Shown piece by piece: positions 20,678 through 31,386 of a DNA stretch of 64,000 nt (the stretch's first letter is position 1; each line of letters starts with the position of its first letter). Both the position numbers and the translations under genes were made by a program. The notes beneath the pieces are model-generated. The model had not been told where the DNA came from, ran no database searches, and saw only the letters and a program-made list of their open reading frames with translations. The DNA comes from Type-B symbiont of Plautia stali (lineage in GTDB: Bacteria; Pseudomonadota; Gammaproteobacteria; Enterobacterales; Enterobacteriaceae). Location of the stretch: contig BBOA01000004.1 in NCBI GenBank assembly GCA_001485295.1, forward strand, positions 62,001 through 126,000. The letters run 5' to 3'.

Positions 20678-21580
20678 ATGAAACGCCCCGATTATCGAAC
20701 GCTTCAGGCGCTGGATGCTGTGATTCGCGAACGCGGCTTTGAGCGCGCTGCACAGAAGCTATGCATTACGCAGTCGGCCGTCTCCCAGCGCATCAAGCAG
20801 CTGGAAAATCTGTTCGGCCAGCCGCTGCTGGTGCGCACCGTGCCGCCGTGCCCGACCGAGCAGGGCCAGAAGCTGCTGGCCCTGCTGCATCAGGTAGAGC
20901 TGCTGGAGGAGGAGTGGCTGAGCGACGAAAATGGCGGCACGACGCTGCTGCTGTCGCTGGCGGTCAACGCCGACAGTCTGGCGACTTGGTTGCTGCCGGC
21001 GTTAAAAGAGGTGCTAGCGGACTCGCCGGTGCGTCTCAATCTACAGGTTGAAGACGAAACTCGTACCCAAGAACGACTGCGCCGTGGCGAAGTGGTCGGC
21101 GCGGTAAGTATTCAGTCGCAGCCGCTGCCGAGCTGCTTAGTCGATCAGCTTGGCGCGCTCGACTATCTGTTCGTTGCCTCGCCCGAGTTTGCCGCACGCT
21201 ACTTCCCGAACGGCGTGACGCGCTCGGCGCTGCTGAAAGCCCCGGCGGTCGCTTTCGACCATCTCGACGATATGCATCAGGCCTTTTTACAGCAAAATTT
21301 CGATCTCTCACCCGGCAGCGTGCCCTGCCATATCGTCAACTCGTCGGAAGCTTTTGTGCAGCTAGCGCGACAGGGCTCCACCTGCTGTATGATCCCGCAT
21401 CTGCAGATCGAGCGCGAACTGGTGAACGGCGAGCTGCTGGACCTGACGCCCGGACTTTGCCAGCGCCGCATGCTTTACTGGCACCGCTTTGCGCCAGAGA
21501 GCCGCCTGATGCGCCGCGTGACCGACGCGCTGATTTCGCACGGCCACCGCGTGCTGCGTCAGGATGATTTAGCGGCTTGA
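20678..21580 (+). CDS. argP: LysR-family regulator ArgP
   Basis: Lysine- and arginine-responsive activator of argO, dapB and others (also IciA). The ATG at 20678 gives 300 residues beginning [20 protein letters not shown]. It has an N-terminal winged HTH ([24 protein letters not shown]) and an effector domain with [22 protein letters not shown]. An upstream extension to 20561 shows no homology. Divergent from rpiA and facing the argO remnant, its classic target, which is destroyed. The intact state suggests other targets such as lysine-pathway genes. Confidence 0.95.
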   Translation: MKRPDYRTLQALDAVIRERGFERAAQKLCITQSAVSQRIKQLENLFGQPLLVRTVPPCPTEQGQKLLALLHQVELLEEEWLSDENGGTTLLLSLAVNADSLATWLLPALKEVLADSPVRLNLQVEDETRTQERLRRGEVVGAVSIQSQPLPSCLVDQLGALDYLFVASPEFAARYFPNGVTRSALLKAPAVAFDHLDDMHQAFLQQNFDLSPGSVPCHIVNSSEAFVQLARQGSTCCMIPHLQIERELVNGELLDLTPGLCQRRMLYWHRFAPESRLMRRVTDALISHGHRVLRQDDLAA

Positions 21581-21607
21581 TTAAGCAATTCAGTTTACTG
21601 CAGTAGT

Positions 21608-21636
21608 AAAAAAGGGCGCTAAGCGCCCCTTTTCTT
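21608..21636. terminator. Terminator downstream of argP
   Basis: aaaagggcgctaagcgcccctttt: a stable GC stem with T-runs, 30 bases after the argP stop. It also lies at the tail of the opposing yggE remnant and could serve both directions. Confidence 0.85.
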
Positions 21637-21639
21637 TTT

Positions 21640-22367
21640 TGGGTGTTCGCGGTATTGGATTTGATATCGAATACCACATTCACCTAATCGTCAAAGTGAA
21701 TGCTCTGCTGCTCGTAGGTCTGTTGCGCGGAGGTATCCATAGCAGGCGTGGCCGTCTTATACATGCGTGCCATCGGCTCGGCTGACAGTTGGCGACGTGA
21801 TAGAGAATGCTGTAAAACTGGGCCAAGCTTCGCGTTAAAGCCCTCCGCCAGCGCCTCCGCCTGCTGCGTGGCGTTGTCGATCGCCGCCTTGCGCGCCTGC
21901 GCCTTGTAGCTGTCTGGATTAGTAACGCCCAGCCTAACCTGAGCGGATTTTGTTCAGGCCGCTTTTCAGCGCGCCTCCAACAGCTCGTTCAGCTTATCCA
22001 GCTGACGCAGCGTCATCTGCACCTGGCACCCCGCGCGGTAACCTTTCAGCACTGACTTGCCCTCTTTAGCGTAGTCATATTCCGGCTAGGTGCTGAGATT
22101 GGCGGCATCGATATCTTTCTTCTCAATGCCGTTTTTCTGCAGGAAATCAAAATACTGCGCAACGTGGTCGTCTGCCTGTTTTTTCGCGTCCGCCGTATCT
22201 TTAGAAGAGACGTTAACCACAATCTCGTGGTGATATTCGAGCGCGCATCCACGGTTGCCTGACCGGAAGTCACCACATACGGGCCGTTTGGCAGTGTCGG
22301 CTAAGGCGCTTAACGGCAGCGCTAACGCGCCTGTCATGGCGGCCAGCGCCAGTGCTTTCAGTTTCAC
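21640..22367 (-). pseudogene. yggE: SIMPL-domain periplasmic protein YggE remnant
   Basis: Starts with an apparently intact signal peptide (MKLKALALAAMTGALALPLSALA), then loses frame. Fragments of YggE follow: VNVSSKDTADAKKQADDHVAQY, GIEKKDIDAANLST, GKSVLKGYRAGC, QLDKLNELLE and YEQQSIHFDD, separated by at least one frameshift and several TAG stops. The gene normally reduces intracellular oxidative stress by an unknown route. Clearly inactive. Confidence 0.9.
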
Positions 22368-22494
22368 GAAATCCTCCTTGAAATCTCTGTTTTGCTGGCA
22401 TCAAAGGCTCGAGCCTGAGCGGGATAATAGGCGCTGCCAAGACGTGTTATACCGCAAAAGTTCGGCATTTGCTTATCCTATTCAACTGCTTTCA

Positions 22495-22790
22495 GACTAT
22501 TCAAATCAGAAATTCGCTATCCCCTGTAGCGCCAGCTGGCTGGCCATGATCCACATCACCGCGCCCACCAGCAGATTGATAACGAGCTGCGCAGCGCATT
22601 CTAGCCATACCAGAGCAAAAAGAACACGCCAGCTCAAGTAATCAGCATTAGCAGCAGCGACTAGTGCAGCAAAGCGCTGCCGCCGAAAATGCCGCCGCAG
22701 ATCAGGGCGATATTTGACGCCCTAGTTCATGATAAAGGCGCTTTGCGGCCCCAGCGGCAGAATAAGCGAGTCGCTAAGGGTAAGTTCCTT
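22495..22790 (-). pseudogene. argO: Arginine exporter ArgO remnant
   Basis: LysE-family exporter of L-arginine. Only the beginning (SLILPLGPQSAFIMN followed by a TAG) and the last helix (LVINLLVGAVMWIMASQLALQG) can be read; about two-thirds of the gene between them is deleted or scrambled. The position next to yggE and mscS on the minus strand agrees with E. coli argO. Confidence 0.8.
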
Positions 22791-23008
22791 GTAAATAGAT
22801 AGATATAGATAACACAGAATTTTCCTTACATCAGCGAGATGCAGGAGGGTGAGGGTATAGACATGCAAGATTATTAGCGGAAATGGAAAAAATTAATCAG
22901 GTATTAGACAGGCTGATACGGGCGACACCATCGCCGCCCATACTCTGTTACTGCACTTTGGCCTCCGCTTCTGGCTGGCCTGATGGCAGATGCACATCCA
23001 TTTGCGGA

Positions 23009-23818
23009 TTAGGGAATGCCGATGCCCTTCGCGTCGACCGCACGCTTGAAGTTCTTCAGCAGATCCCAATAGACGTTCTGCAGATCGCTGCTGCTGCTCC
23101 AGCAGCGCACCACAAAGTTAAGCGACGAGGCGGCCAGCTCGTTCAGGCCGATCTGCACGCCCATATCCTGCAGCACGCGCGGATCGTTTTTCACCACCTT
23201 TTCCAGCAGCGCAATCACTTCATCCACGTCTGCATCGTAGGCGACGCCGATAATGAATTCGTTGCGACGCACCGGCTCGCGCGAGAAGTTGACGATGTTA
23301 CCGGCGATGATTTTACCGTTCGGCACCACCACGATTTTACCGTCGGCGCTCTTCAGGGTGGTAGAGAAGATCTGCACGTTGAGTACCGTGCCCATCACGC
23401 CGCCAAGATCGACGAACTCGCCCGTGCGGAAAGGACGGAAGGTTACCAGCAGCACCCCCGCCGCTAGGTTAGAGAGCGATCCCTGTAGCGCTAGACCGAC
23501 CGCCAGACCGGCGGCGCCGAGCACTGTGATGACCGACGCGGTCTGCACGCCAACGCGTCCCAGTGCAGCGATCAGCGTAAAGGCGATAATGCTATAGAGC
23601 ACCAGCGCGGAAAGAAAATCCGCCACCGTTTTATCGATGTGGCGCGCCACTAGCACGCGGTTGATGCCGCGTGAAATTACACGCGCTACAATCATCCCCA
23701 AGATCAGGATAACGATAGCCGCCACGATATTGACCACGTAGCTGAGGATCAGCGCCTGATTGCGCACTAGCCAGCCGCCGACGTTATGTATGCCGTCTAC
23801 GATATTTAAGTCTTCCAT
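23009..23818 (-). CDS. mscS: Small-conductance mechanosensitive channel MscS, C-terminus lost
   Basis: Heptameric inner-membrane channel opening under hypo-osmotic stress. The first 269 residues match MscS. They include three TM helices, the Gly/Ala-rich pore helix TM3 ([27 protein letters not shown], about residues 95-122), the beta domain ([15 protein letters not shown]) and the alpha/beta domain. After KGIGIP a one-base insertion gives TAA, whereas the normal continuation (YPQMDVHL..., to a stop near 22948) is still readable in the next frame. The missing ~18 residues include the C-terminal beta-barrel strand, which affects stability and recovery from inactivation. Either a slightly shortened working channel or an early pseudogene. 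Confidence 0.85.
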   Translation of the reverse strand: MEDLNIVDGIHNVGGWLVRNQALILSYVVNIVAAIVILILGMIVARVISRGINRVLVARHIDKTVADFLSALVLYSIIAFTLIAALGRVGVQTASVITVLGAAGLAVGLALQGSLSNLAAGVLLVTFRPFRTGEFVDLGGVMGTVLNVQIFSTTLKSADGKIVVVPNGKIIAGNIVNFSREPVRRNEFIIGVAYDADVDEVIALLEKVVKNDPRVLQDMGVQIGLNELAASSLNFVVRCWSSSSDLQNVYWDLLKNFKRAVDAKGIGIP

Positions 23819-23972
23819 ATGAGTGCCCTGTTGTTGAATTCCCTGCCGGGAAGGTCAAGTCGCAGCTAGAAAGTTCCGGCAAAGAAACTATCAAGGATAA
23901 TCAAGATTTGGGAGATATGCCAAATCTGCGTTGAATTTCTGTGAATTTGAGCGGAATGACGCGATAGCAGCA

Positions 23973-24002
23973 TAAAAAAGGCCAGATCCGAAGATCTGGC
24001 CT
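23973..24002 (-). terminator. Terminator of pgk-fbaA transcripts
   Basis: On the minus strand AGGCCAGATC-TTCG-GATCTGGCCT followed by six T: a textbook stem with a stable TTCG tetraloop, 24 bases past the fbaA stop. Confidence 0.93.
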
Positions 24003-24025
24003 ACGCTGCTAGCCCGCGTAGTGGA

Positions 24026-25105
24026 TTACAGACGATCAATGGCGTTCAGCTCTTTGAAAGTCCGCTCAAGGCGCACAACCATAGAGGATTGCGCAGCGCG
24101 CAGCCAGACGCGCGGATCGTAGTATTTCTTATTCGGACTGTCCGGGCCCTGTGGGTTGCCCAGCTGGCCTTGCAGATACTCTTCGTTCTTTTTGTAGTAC
24201 TGCAGAATACCGTCCCAAGTCGCCCACTGGGTATCGGTATCGATGTTCATTTTGATCACGCCGTAGCTGATCGACTCTTCGATTTCCGATGCAGAAGAAC
24301 CGGAACCGCCGTGGAAAACGTAGTCCAGCGCGTTGTGCGGTAGTCCATGTTTTTCACACACGTATTTCTGCGAGTCGCGCAGAATGGTCGGAGTCAGCTT
24401 GACGTTGCCTGGTTTGTACACACCGTGCACGTTGCCGAAAGAGGCAGCGATGGTGAAACGCTTACTAATTTTACTCAGCTCGGTGTAGGCGTAATCGACA
24501 TCTTGCGGCTGGCTGTAGAGTGCAGAATCATCAACGTGGCTGTTGTCCACGCCATCTTCTTCGCCGCCGGTTACGCCCAGCTCGATTTCTAGCGTCATGC
24601 CCAGCTTGTCCATATGCGCCAAGTATTTGCTGCAGATCTCGATGTTTTCTTCCAGTGACTCTTCAGAGAGATCGATCATGTGGGAAGAGAACAGAGGTTT
24701 GCCAGTTTTTTCGAAGTGCGCTTCGCCTGCGTCCAGCAGACCGTGGATCCACGGCAGCAATTTCTTCGCGCAGTGGTCGGTGTGCAGGATAACCGGCACG
24801 CCATACTGTTCAGCCATCAGGTGAACGTGATGCGCGCCTGCGATGGCGCCGAAAATGGCTGCGCCCTGCGGCTTATCGGTTTTAAAACCTTTACCGGCGA
24901 TAAAAACAGCGCCACCGTTAGAGAACTGGACGATAACCGGCGCTTTTACTTTCGCAGCGGCTTCCAGCACAGCGTTGATGGAGTCAGTGCCGACGCAGTT
25001 TACCGCTGGTAGCGCGAATTTGTTCTCTTTGGCGACTTGGAAGATCTTCTGAACGTCGTCGCCAGTGACAACACCGGGTTTAACGAAATCTAAAATTTTA
25101 GACAT
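24026..25105 (-). CDS. fbaA: Class II fructose-bisphosphate aldolase
   Basis: Zinc-dependent glycolytic aldolase cleaving fructose-1,6-bisphosphate. The product is 359 residues, the normal length. Zinc and catalytic motifs visible are VILHTDHCAKKLLPW (residues ~105-120), LGVTGGEEDGVDN, the His of NVHGVYKPGNVKL, and the phosphate-binding DYVFHGGSGSS followed by KMNIDTDTQWA. It follows pgk by about 105 bases in the conserved epd-pgk-fbaA cluster. Intact. Confidence 0.97.
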   Translation of the reverse strand: MSKILDFVKPGVVTGDDVQKIFQVAKENKFALPAVNCVGTDSINAVLEAAAKVKAPVIVQFSNGGAVFIAGKGFKTDKPQGAAIFGAIAGAHHVHLMAEQYGVPVILHTDHCAKKLLPWIHGLLDAGEAHFEKTGKPLFSSHMIDLSEESLEENIEICSKYLAHMDKLGMTLEIELGVTGGEEDGVDNSHVDDSALYSQPQDVDYAYTELSKISKRFTIAASFGNVHGVYKPGNVKLTPTILRDSQKYVCEKHGLPHNALDYVFHGGSGSSASEIEESISYGVIKMNIDTDTQWATWDGILQYYKKNEEYLQGQLGNPQGPDSPNKKYYDPRVWLRAAQSSMVVRLERTFKELNAIDRL

Positions 25106-25212
25106 GATTGTGTCCTGTTTCGTGACCGACTATCCCCTAACTAAGGGACAGCGCTTTAAACGCCCTACGGGCAAGTCTTCAGGCGCCGCGACAGCGCGTC
25201 GCTCCCAAAGGA

Positions 25213-26376
25213 TTACTGCTTAGCACGCTCTTCCAGCATGGCGACCGCAGGCAGTTTTTTGCCTTCGACGAACTCCAAGAACGCGCCGCCGCCGGTAGAG
25301 ATGTAAGAAATTTTGTCTTGGATGCCGAATAGGTCGATAGCCGCCAAAGTGTCGCCGCCGCCCGCGACAGAGAACGTGTCGCTTTCGGCAATCGCATTGG
25401 CGACGATCTCGGTGCCCCTACGGAAGTTCAGGAATTCGAACACGCCGACCGGACCGTTCCACAGAATGGTTTTCGCCTCTTTCAGCAGCTTCGCCATGTG
25501 CTGCGCGGTTTCGTCGCCGAAATCCATAATCTCTTCGTTATCCGCCACTTCGGAAACCTTTTTCACGGTTGCCAGCGCAGCTTCAGAGAATTCCGTGCCA
25601 ACGCGTGAGTCAGTCGGTACCGGAATGCCGTACTGATCGCGCAGGCCTTTCGCCACTTCGACAAAGTCCGGCTCGTAAAGCGATTTGCCGACGTTGTTGT
25701 CGATAGCGACGAAGGTGTTGGCGATGCCACCGCCAACGATCACGGTATCGGCGATTTTCACCAGCGACTGCAGCACGTCGAATTTGGTCGAGACTTTAGA
25801 GCCACCGACCACCGCTACTAGCGGACGCTCCGGGTTGCTCATCACTTTGCCTAGCGCTTCCAGCTCCGCCGACAGCAGCGGGCCTGCGCAGGCAATCGGC
25901 GCGAACTTGCCGACGCCGTGAGTCGACGCCTGAGCGCGATGCGCGGTGCCGAAGGCGTCCATGACGAACACGTCGCACAGCGCGGCGTATTTTTTCGACA
26001 GGGTTTCGTCGTCTTTCTTCTCGCCTTTGTTAAAGCGCACGTTTTCCAGCACCACCAGCTCGCCCACACTAACTTCAACGCCGTCGAGGTACCCTTTCGC
26101 TAGGGTGACTTTGGTGCCGCTTAATTTATCTTTCAGATAGTTAACAACAGGCAGCAGGGAGAATTCTTCGTTGTATTCACCTTCGGTCGGGCGACCCAAG
26201 TGAGAGGTTACCATCACTTTTGCGCCCTGTTTCAACGCCGATTTGATGGTAGGCAAAGAAGCACGGATACGTGCGTCTGACGTCACTTTCCCTTCTTTCA
26301 CTGGTACGTTGAGATCGGCGCGGATTAGAACGCGTTTACCAGCCAGATCCAAATCGGACATCTTAATTACAGACAT
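25213..26376 (-). CDS. pgk: Phosphoglycerate kinase
   Basis: Glycolytic kinase making ATP from 1,3-bisphosphoglycerate. Exactly 387 residues. Signature [18 protein letters not shown] is near the N-terminus, substrate residues lie in TSHLGRP, the hinge and nucleotide domain in [14 protein letters not shown], and the [10 protein letters not shown] loop at ~residue 345. Second in epd-pgk-fbaA, 51 bases after epd. Intact. Confidence 0.97.
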   Translation of the reverse strand: MSVIKMSDLDLAGKRVLIRADLNVPVKEGKVTSDARIRASLPTIKSALKQGAKVMVTSHLGRPTEGEYNEEFSLLPVVNYLKDKLSGTKVTLAKGYLDGVEVSVGELVVLENVRFNKGEKKDDETLSKKYAALCDVFVMDAFGTAHRAQASTHGVGKFAPIACAGPLLSAELEALGKVMSNPERPLVAVVGGSKVSTKFDVLQSLVKIADTVIVGGGIANTFVAIDNNVGKSLYEPDFVEVAKGLRDQYGIPVPTDSRVGTEFSEAALATVKKVSEVADNEEIMDFGDETAQHMAKLLKEAKTILWNGPVGVFEFLNFRRGTEIVANAIAESDTFSVAGGGDTLAAIDLFGIQDKISYISTGGGAFLEFVEGKKLPAVAMLEERAKQ

Positions 26377-26427
26377 GGTGACCCCTCTCGTTGATTCTCG
26401 TAAGTTTTGTCAGGCGCAAACCGTGCC

Positions 26428-27447
26428 TTACCTTAAACCGCTTGCGGCCATCGCTAACGTCGTGTCGAGCATTCGGTTAGCAAAGCCCCATTCGTTGTCG
26501 CACCATGCTAGGGTCTTGATCAGGCGCTGACCGCTGACCCGCGTTTGCGTGCCGTCCACAATGGCACTGTGTGGATCGTGGTTAAAATCCACTGAGACTA
26601 ACGGTAATTCCGTATAGTCAATTATACCACGAAATACCCCCTCTGACGCGTTTTGCAGCAGCGCGTTGACTTCGCTGGCCCTTACCGCCTTGCGCACGAA
26701 CACACTGAGATCGATGGCCGTCACATTGATGGTAGGCACGCGTACCGCGATCGCTGCGAAGCGGTCATTAAATTTCGGAAAAATACGGGTGATGCCGTTA
26801 GCCAGTTTGGTATCGACCGGAATGATCGACTGACTGGCGGCGCGCGCGCGGCGCAGATCGCTGTGGTAGGCGTCAATCACCTGCTGATCGTGCATCGCCG
26901 AATGAATGATGATAACGGTGCCCGATTCAATGCCAAATGCGTCGTCTAGCAGCTTGATCACCGGAATAATGCCGTTGGTGGTGCACGAGGCGTTAGAGAC
27001 GATGCGGTCCGTTTGTTTCAGCGCCTGTTCGTTCACGCCAAACACCACGGTCGCGTCAAGATCGCTGCCGCCCGGATGGGAGAACAGCACTTTCTTCGCG
27101 CCCGCCTGCAGATGCGTTTCGCCGTGTGCCCGACTGCCATAAACGCCAGTGCAATCCAGCACGATATCGACGTTAAGCTCTCGCCACGGCAGCGCGTCGA
27201 TATCGGCATGATGCAGGATGCGGATGGTATCGTCGCCGACCAGCAGCAGGTCACGCTGCTGGCGCACGTCAAAAGCAAAGCGTCCATGGCTGGTGTCATA
27301 CTTCAACAGATGCGCCATCCCGGCCGCTTCCGCTAGTTCGTTGATCGCCACCACCGTGATTTCCGCTCGCCGCCCGGTTTCGTAGAGCGCGCGCAGCACG
27401 TTGCGTCCGATGCGACCAAATCCATTAATGGCAATGCGAACTGTCAT
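26428..27447 (-). CDS. epd: Erythrose-4-phosphate dehydrogenase
   Basis: NAD-dependent, GAPDH-like enzyme feeding pyridoxal phosphate synthesis (DXP-dependent route). The ATG at 27447 ([16 protein letters not shown]) gives 339 residues; the longer frame to 27507 lacks similarity. The Rossmann motif NGFGRIGRN and catalytic Cys in [10 protein letters not shown] are present, with the conserved His in TIDLSV-region sequence and the C-terminal [13 protein letters not shown]. The normally conserved Cys after SCTTN is Gly here, and one Thr before the HSAMHD is Ile. The catalytic set appears complete. Convergence of PLP supply with many PLP enzymes may explain retention. Confidence 0.93.
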   Translation of the reverse strand: MTVRIAINGFGRIGRNVLRALYETGRRAEITVVAINELAEAAGMAHLLKYDTSHGRFAFDVRQQRDLLLVGDDTIRILHHADIDALPWRELNVDIVLDCTGVYGSRAHGETHLQAGAKKVLFSHPGGSDLDATVVFGVNEQALKQTDRIVSNASCTTNGIIPVIKLLDDAFGIESGTVIIIHSAMHDQQVIDAYHSDLRRARAASQSIIPVDTKLANGITRIFPKFNDRFAAIAVRVPTINVTAIDLSVFVRKAVRASEVNALLQNASEGVFRGIIDYTELPLVSVDFNHDPHSAIVDGTQTRVSGQRLIKTLAWCDNEWGFANRMLDTTLAMAASGLR

Positions 27448-27784
27448 ATCACCCCTGTAGTTAAACTCAGTGCAAAATCGGAACGTTAGCCTGAGATAGG
27501 CGTTCACGTTTGTACAGGAAATTCTTGCGCTTTTGCAACGGCAAGCCGCCAGAAAAAATGCCGTTACAGCTTGGACTGAAACGGTTCAGCTACAATAAAG
27601 AGAAGCAGTAATAATTGGAATGCGTCAGATCAAATCAGAATTTAAAAATCTGAGCCGGATCACACTTGAAAAGTCGCGATGGATATAAAAAGACCACCAG
27701 ATACGCCCCGCTTTAGTAAAGCAACCCCGCTTAGCGCCACCTGACCGAAGAGCGGCACTAAGCGCTTCCTGACGATAACAACCC

Positions 27785-28294
27785 ATGAACTACAACCTGC
27801 TTTGGTATCTTTGGTTTCTCTAGGCTTGCGCGCTGGGAGCCTAGCTCTTCGGCTGAACATGCCGCTGCTGGTCGTCGCGGTGACGCCGATCGCTGCCACT
27901 ATCACCGCCATCCAGGAGAGCTGCGCGATCGTCGGCAAAACTACCGCCGAGGGCGGTATATATATCAACGGCAGCGTGACCGGCAAAATCATCGCGCAAA
28001 AAACCGTGGTGCTGCAAAAACAGGGACACGTCGACGGCAAAATCTATGCGGCAGCGCATGGAGATCGGCGGCAGGCTAAAAGGATTATATCGCAGTCGCG
28101 AAGTCGCGGTTAACTTCAAAGGTGTGATGGAGGGCAATATTGAGTGCGCCTCGCTGGCGGTGCATCCGCAGGGGCATTTTTATAGTTCTTCCCTTCGCTA
28201 GGAACAGGATAAGAAAGAGAATGGCCTGACCGAAGCGCCAAAGCTCGCCGGTCAAGCGTTACAACTGCACAAAGCGATGCTGTTGCAGCCGTAA
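27785..28294 (+). pseudogene. Bactofilin-like (polymer-forming cytoskeletal) protein remnant
   Basis: Begins MNYNLLWYLWFL then TAG (Trp to stop at CTAG 27820-27823), with further stops. From 27900 one frame carries a bactofilin-type beta-helix repeat (GIYINGSVTGKIIAQKTVVLQKQGHVDGKIYA). It shifts frame at 28060 to IGGRLKG...VNFKGVMEGNIECASLAVHPQGHF, then another Trp-to-TAG at 28199. The N-terminal hydrophobic segment suggests a membrane-linked version. Divergent from epd. Confidence 0.75.
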
Positions 28295-28303
28295 GCCCTG
28301 TTG

Positions 28304-28330
28304 GATTTGCCCGCCTGAGCGGGCAAATCT
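28304..28330 (-). terminator. tktA terminator
   Basis: Inverted repeat gatttgcccgc/gcgggcaaatc around a short loop, 8 bases past the tktA stop. The stem is strong; the following T-tract on the minus strand is weak. Confidence 0.7.
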
Positions 28331-28337
28331 TGGTCGC

Positions 28338-30329
28338 TTACAGTACCGCTTTCGCCTGCGTCACGACGTTATCGACGGTAAAGCCGAACAGCTCGAACAG
28401 CCTCTTGGCTGGAGCGGACTCACCAAAGGTGGTCATGCCCACCACCGCGCCGTGCAGACCGGTATATTTCTGCCAGTAGTCAGCAATGCCCGCTTCGATA
28501 GCGACGCGCCCGCTGATCGCTTTCGGCAGCACTGCTTCGCGATAGGTGGCGTCCTGCCTGTCGAACGCGTCGGTAGACGGCATGGAAACCACGCGTACCT
28601 TAATGCCTTCGCTGCTCAGCTTGTAATATGCCGCGACCGCCAGTTCGACTTCAGAACCGGTGGCGATCAGGATCAGCTCCGGCTGGCCGTCGCTCTCTTT
28701 CAGAATGTAGCCGCCGCGCGCGATATTCGCCAGCTGCTCGGCGCTGCGATCCTGCTGCGCTAGGTTCTGGCGAGAGAAGATCAGCGCGCTCGGGCCATCT
28801 TTGCGTTCGATGGCGTATTTCCACGCTACCGCCGACTCGACCTGATCGCACGGACGCCAAGTGCTCATGTTCGGCGTGGTGCGCAGGCTGGCGAGCTGCT
28901 CGACCGGCTGGTGCGTCGGGCCGTCTTCGCCCAAACCGATAGAGTCATGGGTGTAGACCATGATCTGACGGATCTTCATCAGCGCCGTCATACGCGCCGC
29001 GTTGCGCGCATATTCCACGAACATCAGGAAGGTGGCGGTGTACGGCAGGAAGCCGCAGTGTAGCGCGATACCGTTGGCGATGGCGGTCATACCGAACTCA
29101 CGCACACCGTAGTGGATATAGTTGCCCGCCGCGTCGACGTTGATCGGCTTAGAGCCGGACCACATGGTCAGGTTGCTCGGCGCCAGGTCAGCGGAGCCGC
29201 CTAGGTACTCCGGCAGCAGCTTGCCAAACGCTTCGATGGCGTTCTGCGATGCTTTACGGCTGGCGATTTTCGCCGGGTTTGCTTGCAGCTGTTCAATAAA
29301 TTTCTGCGACTCCTCCTGCCAGTTGGCCGGCAGTTCGTTGCTGACGCGACGTTTGAACTCGGCGGCCAGCTCCGGGAACGCCTGCGCGTAGGCGGCGAAT
29401 TTCTCGTCCCACTTTGCTTCTTTCGCCTGACCCGCTTCTTTCGCGTCCCACTCGGCGTAGATCTCTGACGGGATCTCGAACGGCGCGTGCGCCCAGCCCA
29501 GCTGTTTACGCGTCAGCGCCACTTCGTCTTCGCCCAGCGGTGCGCCATGCGAGTCGTGGGTGCCGGCCTTGTTCGGCGAACCGAAGCCGATAACGGTTTT
29601 GCACATCAGCAGCGAAGGCTTGTCACTCACCGCTTTGGCCTCGTCGATCGCTTTCGCGATCGCGTCAGCGTCATGACCGTCTACGCCGCGCACGACGTGC
29701 CAGCCGTAGGCTTCGAAGCGTTTCGCGGTGTCGTCGGTAAACCAGCCGTCGATGTGGCCGTCGATAGAGATGCCGTTGTCGTCATAGAACGCAACCAGCT
29801 TGCCCAGCTTTAGGGTGCCGGCCAGCGAGCAGACTTCGTGCGAGATGCCTTCCATTATGCAGCCGTCGCCCATAAACACATAAGTGTTATGGTCGACGAT
29901 ATCGTGGCGCGGACGGTTGAACTGCGCCGCCAGCGTACGCTCGGCAATAGCGAAACCGACCGCGTTGGCGACGCCCTGGCCCAGCGGGCCGGTGGTGGTT
30001 TCGACGCCTGGGGTGTAGCCGTATTCCGGGTGACCTGGAGTTTTAGAGTGCAGCTGGCGGAAGTTCTGCAGCTCGCTCAGCGGCAGATCGTAGCCGGTGA
30101 GGTGCAGCAGGCTGTAAATCAGCATCGAGCCGTGACCGTTCGACAGCACGAAGCGGTCGCGATCGGCCCATTGCGGGTTGGTCGGGTTATGGTTCAGATA
30201 GCCGCGCCACAGCACCTCAGCAATATCGGCCATACCCATCGGGGCCCCCGGATGTCCCGATTTGGCTTTCTGTACTGCGTCCATACTTAACGCGCGAATG
30301 GCGTTGGCAAGCTCTTTACGAGAGGGCAT
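28338..30329 (-). CDS. tktA: Transketolase A
   Basis: Thiamine-diphosphate enzyme moving two-carbon units between sugar phosphates. The product is 663 residues, the family norm. Visible features are [18 protein letters not shown] at residue ~25, [16 protein letters not shown], the ThDP/Mg motif [16 protein letters not shown] (~155-170), and the Pyr-domain active-site His in [19 protein letters not shown] (~470). Transcribed alone. Supplies erythrose-4-phosphate for aromatics and for the nearby Epd. Intact. Confidence 0.97.
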   Translation of the reverse strand: MPSRKELANAIRALSMDAVQKAKSGHPGAPMGMADIAEVLWRGYLNHNPTNPQWADRDRFVLSNGHGSMLIYSLLHLTGYDLPLSELQNFRQLHSKTPGHPEYGYTPGVETTTGPLGQGVANAVGFAIAERTLAAQFNRPRHDIVDHNTYVFMGDGCIMEGISHEVCSLAGTLKLGKLVAFYDDNGISIDGHIDGWFTDDTAKRFEAYGWHVVRGVDGHDADAIAKAIDEAKAVSDKPSLLMCKTVIGFGSPNKAGTHDSHGAPLGEDEVALTRKQLGWAHAPFEIPSEIYAEWDAKEAGQAKEAKWDEKFAAYAQAFPELAAEFKRRVSNELPANWQEESQKFIEQLQANPAKIASRKASQNAIEAFGKLLPEYLGGSADLAPSNLTMWSGSKPINVDAAGNYIHYGVREFGMTAIANGIALHCGFLPYTATFLMFVEYARNAARMTALMKIRQIMVYTHDSIGLGEDGPTHQPVEQLASLRTTPNMSTWRPCDQVESAVAWKYAIERKDGPSALIFSRQNLAQQDRSAEQLANIARGGYILKESDGQPELILIATGSEVELAVAAYYKLSSEGIKVRVVSMPSTDAFDRQDATYREAVLPKAISGRVAIEAGIADYWQKYTGLHGAVVGMTTFGESAPAKRLFELFGFTVDNVVTQAKAVL

Positions 30330-30571
30330 GTTCTACTCCAAGTCGGATGAATGATTCGCCTGTTTAAAGCATTGTTATTAATGGTTTATTAGGCAAAAAA
30401 GGGGAAAGTCGCTCATCAATGTACATGAAAATCGGGGCAAAAGTACATGCCACGCCGTGCTAAATGTCGCCGTCCCGTCTGGTATCTACGGCAATGTCTG
30501 CTAGCGAAGTCGCGGATAACAGGCTATAACCCACTCTTTACCCTATCTGAACCTTTTCAGGTATCGGCTTT

Positions 30572-30790
30572 TCATACCTTGTTAATCACAGTCAGAGAGA
30601 CGTTAATGCTCGGACTGACGTTATCTGCTACATCGGTAACCGTAACGCTCAGCGGATGCGTGCCCGCCAGCAGCGTCGGTGTAGTGAAGCTCCACGCGCC
30701 GTCGCTGCCGACTGTGACCGATCCCAGCACCGTGGTGCCGTCATAGATGGTGACTACGCCGCCTGCTTCGGCAGTGCCCCTTAACACTGG
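30572..30790 (-). pseudogene. Bacterial Ig-like domain fragment of a large adhesin
   Basis: About 70 residues fitting a single bacterial Ig-like repeat: APVLRGTAEAGGVVTIYDG, VLGSVTVGSDGAWSF and LLAGTHPLSVTVTDVADN. Such repeats occur in tens of copies in giant surface adhesins (BapA/SiiE type). Only one repeat is left. It is joined at its N-terminal side to EAL-domain sequence near 30785, so it is a deletion scar. Confidence 0.7.
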
Positions 30791-31386
30791 CGCCGCATCT
30801 TTACTTGTAAATTCATTAAGATAGCGCATTTCCCACTGGGGACCCTGTAAAAACCCACTACGGATTTATTCGCCATCCAGTTCAGATGCTGGTGCGTATC
30901 GACGTCCTGCACGATTGCGCCACGACATAAATCATTGATATGGTTCAGCAAGGCATCGAATGCACGGCCTTCGCCATATTTCCAGAAGAAATTTTTGTCT
31001 GTTTCGACGTATTCAAATATTCCGCTGCTCAGCATCCATAAGGTTGAACTGCCTGCGCCGAAGTCGTCAAGCCATAATAACGTTGGGGTGATGCCCGTCA
31101 GTATCGCTGGCAAGAATATTGTTAATCCTCGCTATCGACGTTCAGGCTGACAATGTGCACAAAGCCGGTTTGATAGAACGTGCTAATCTGCTCAAGCTGT
31201 GGCTGAAACAGCTGCCATTTTTCAGGCCCGAGCAAATTGCCGAACAGCTGATGGCCGCTGTCGGCGCCTCCCTTCGCCTGCGTGGCGCGTGTTAACAGTT
31301 CCCATACCATCGTGTCGCCTGAAAGCGCATGAATCGGCCCAAGCAGAAATTCGTAATGCTGATATAGATGTAATTGGCAACCCATT
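30786..31386 (-). pseudogene. EAL-domain (cyclic-di-GMP phosphodiesterase-like) remnant
   Basis: Fragments of a stand-alone EAL domain: MVWELLTRATQ near the N-terminus (the EAL triad reads WELL), a frameshift after FYQTGFVHIV, then LLWLDDFGAGSSTLWML (the DDFGAG metal motif) and FEYVETDKNFFWKY. The C-terminal KSVVGF leads into Ig-like sequence. The frameshift and missing strands make it non-functional. In E. coli this interval holds yggG and speB, both absent here. Confidence 0.75.

Noticed and set aside
22883-23467. Long plus-strand open frame of 194 codons over mscS
   Set aside because: It is antisense to conserved MscS sequence and has the typical skew of a shadow frame in GC-rich DNA.
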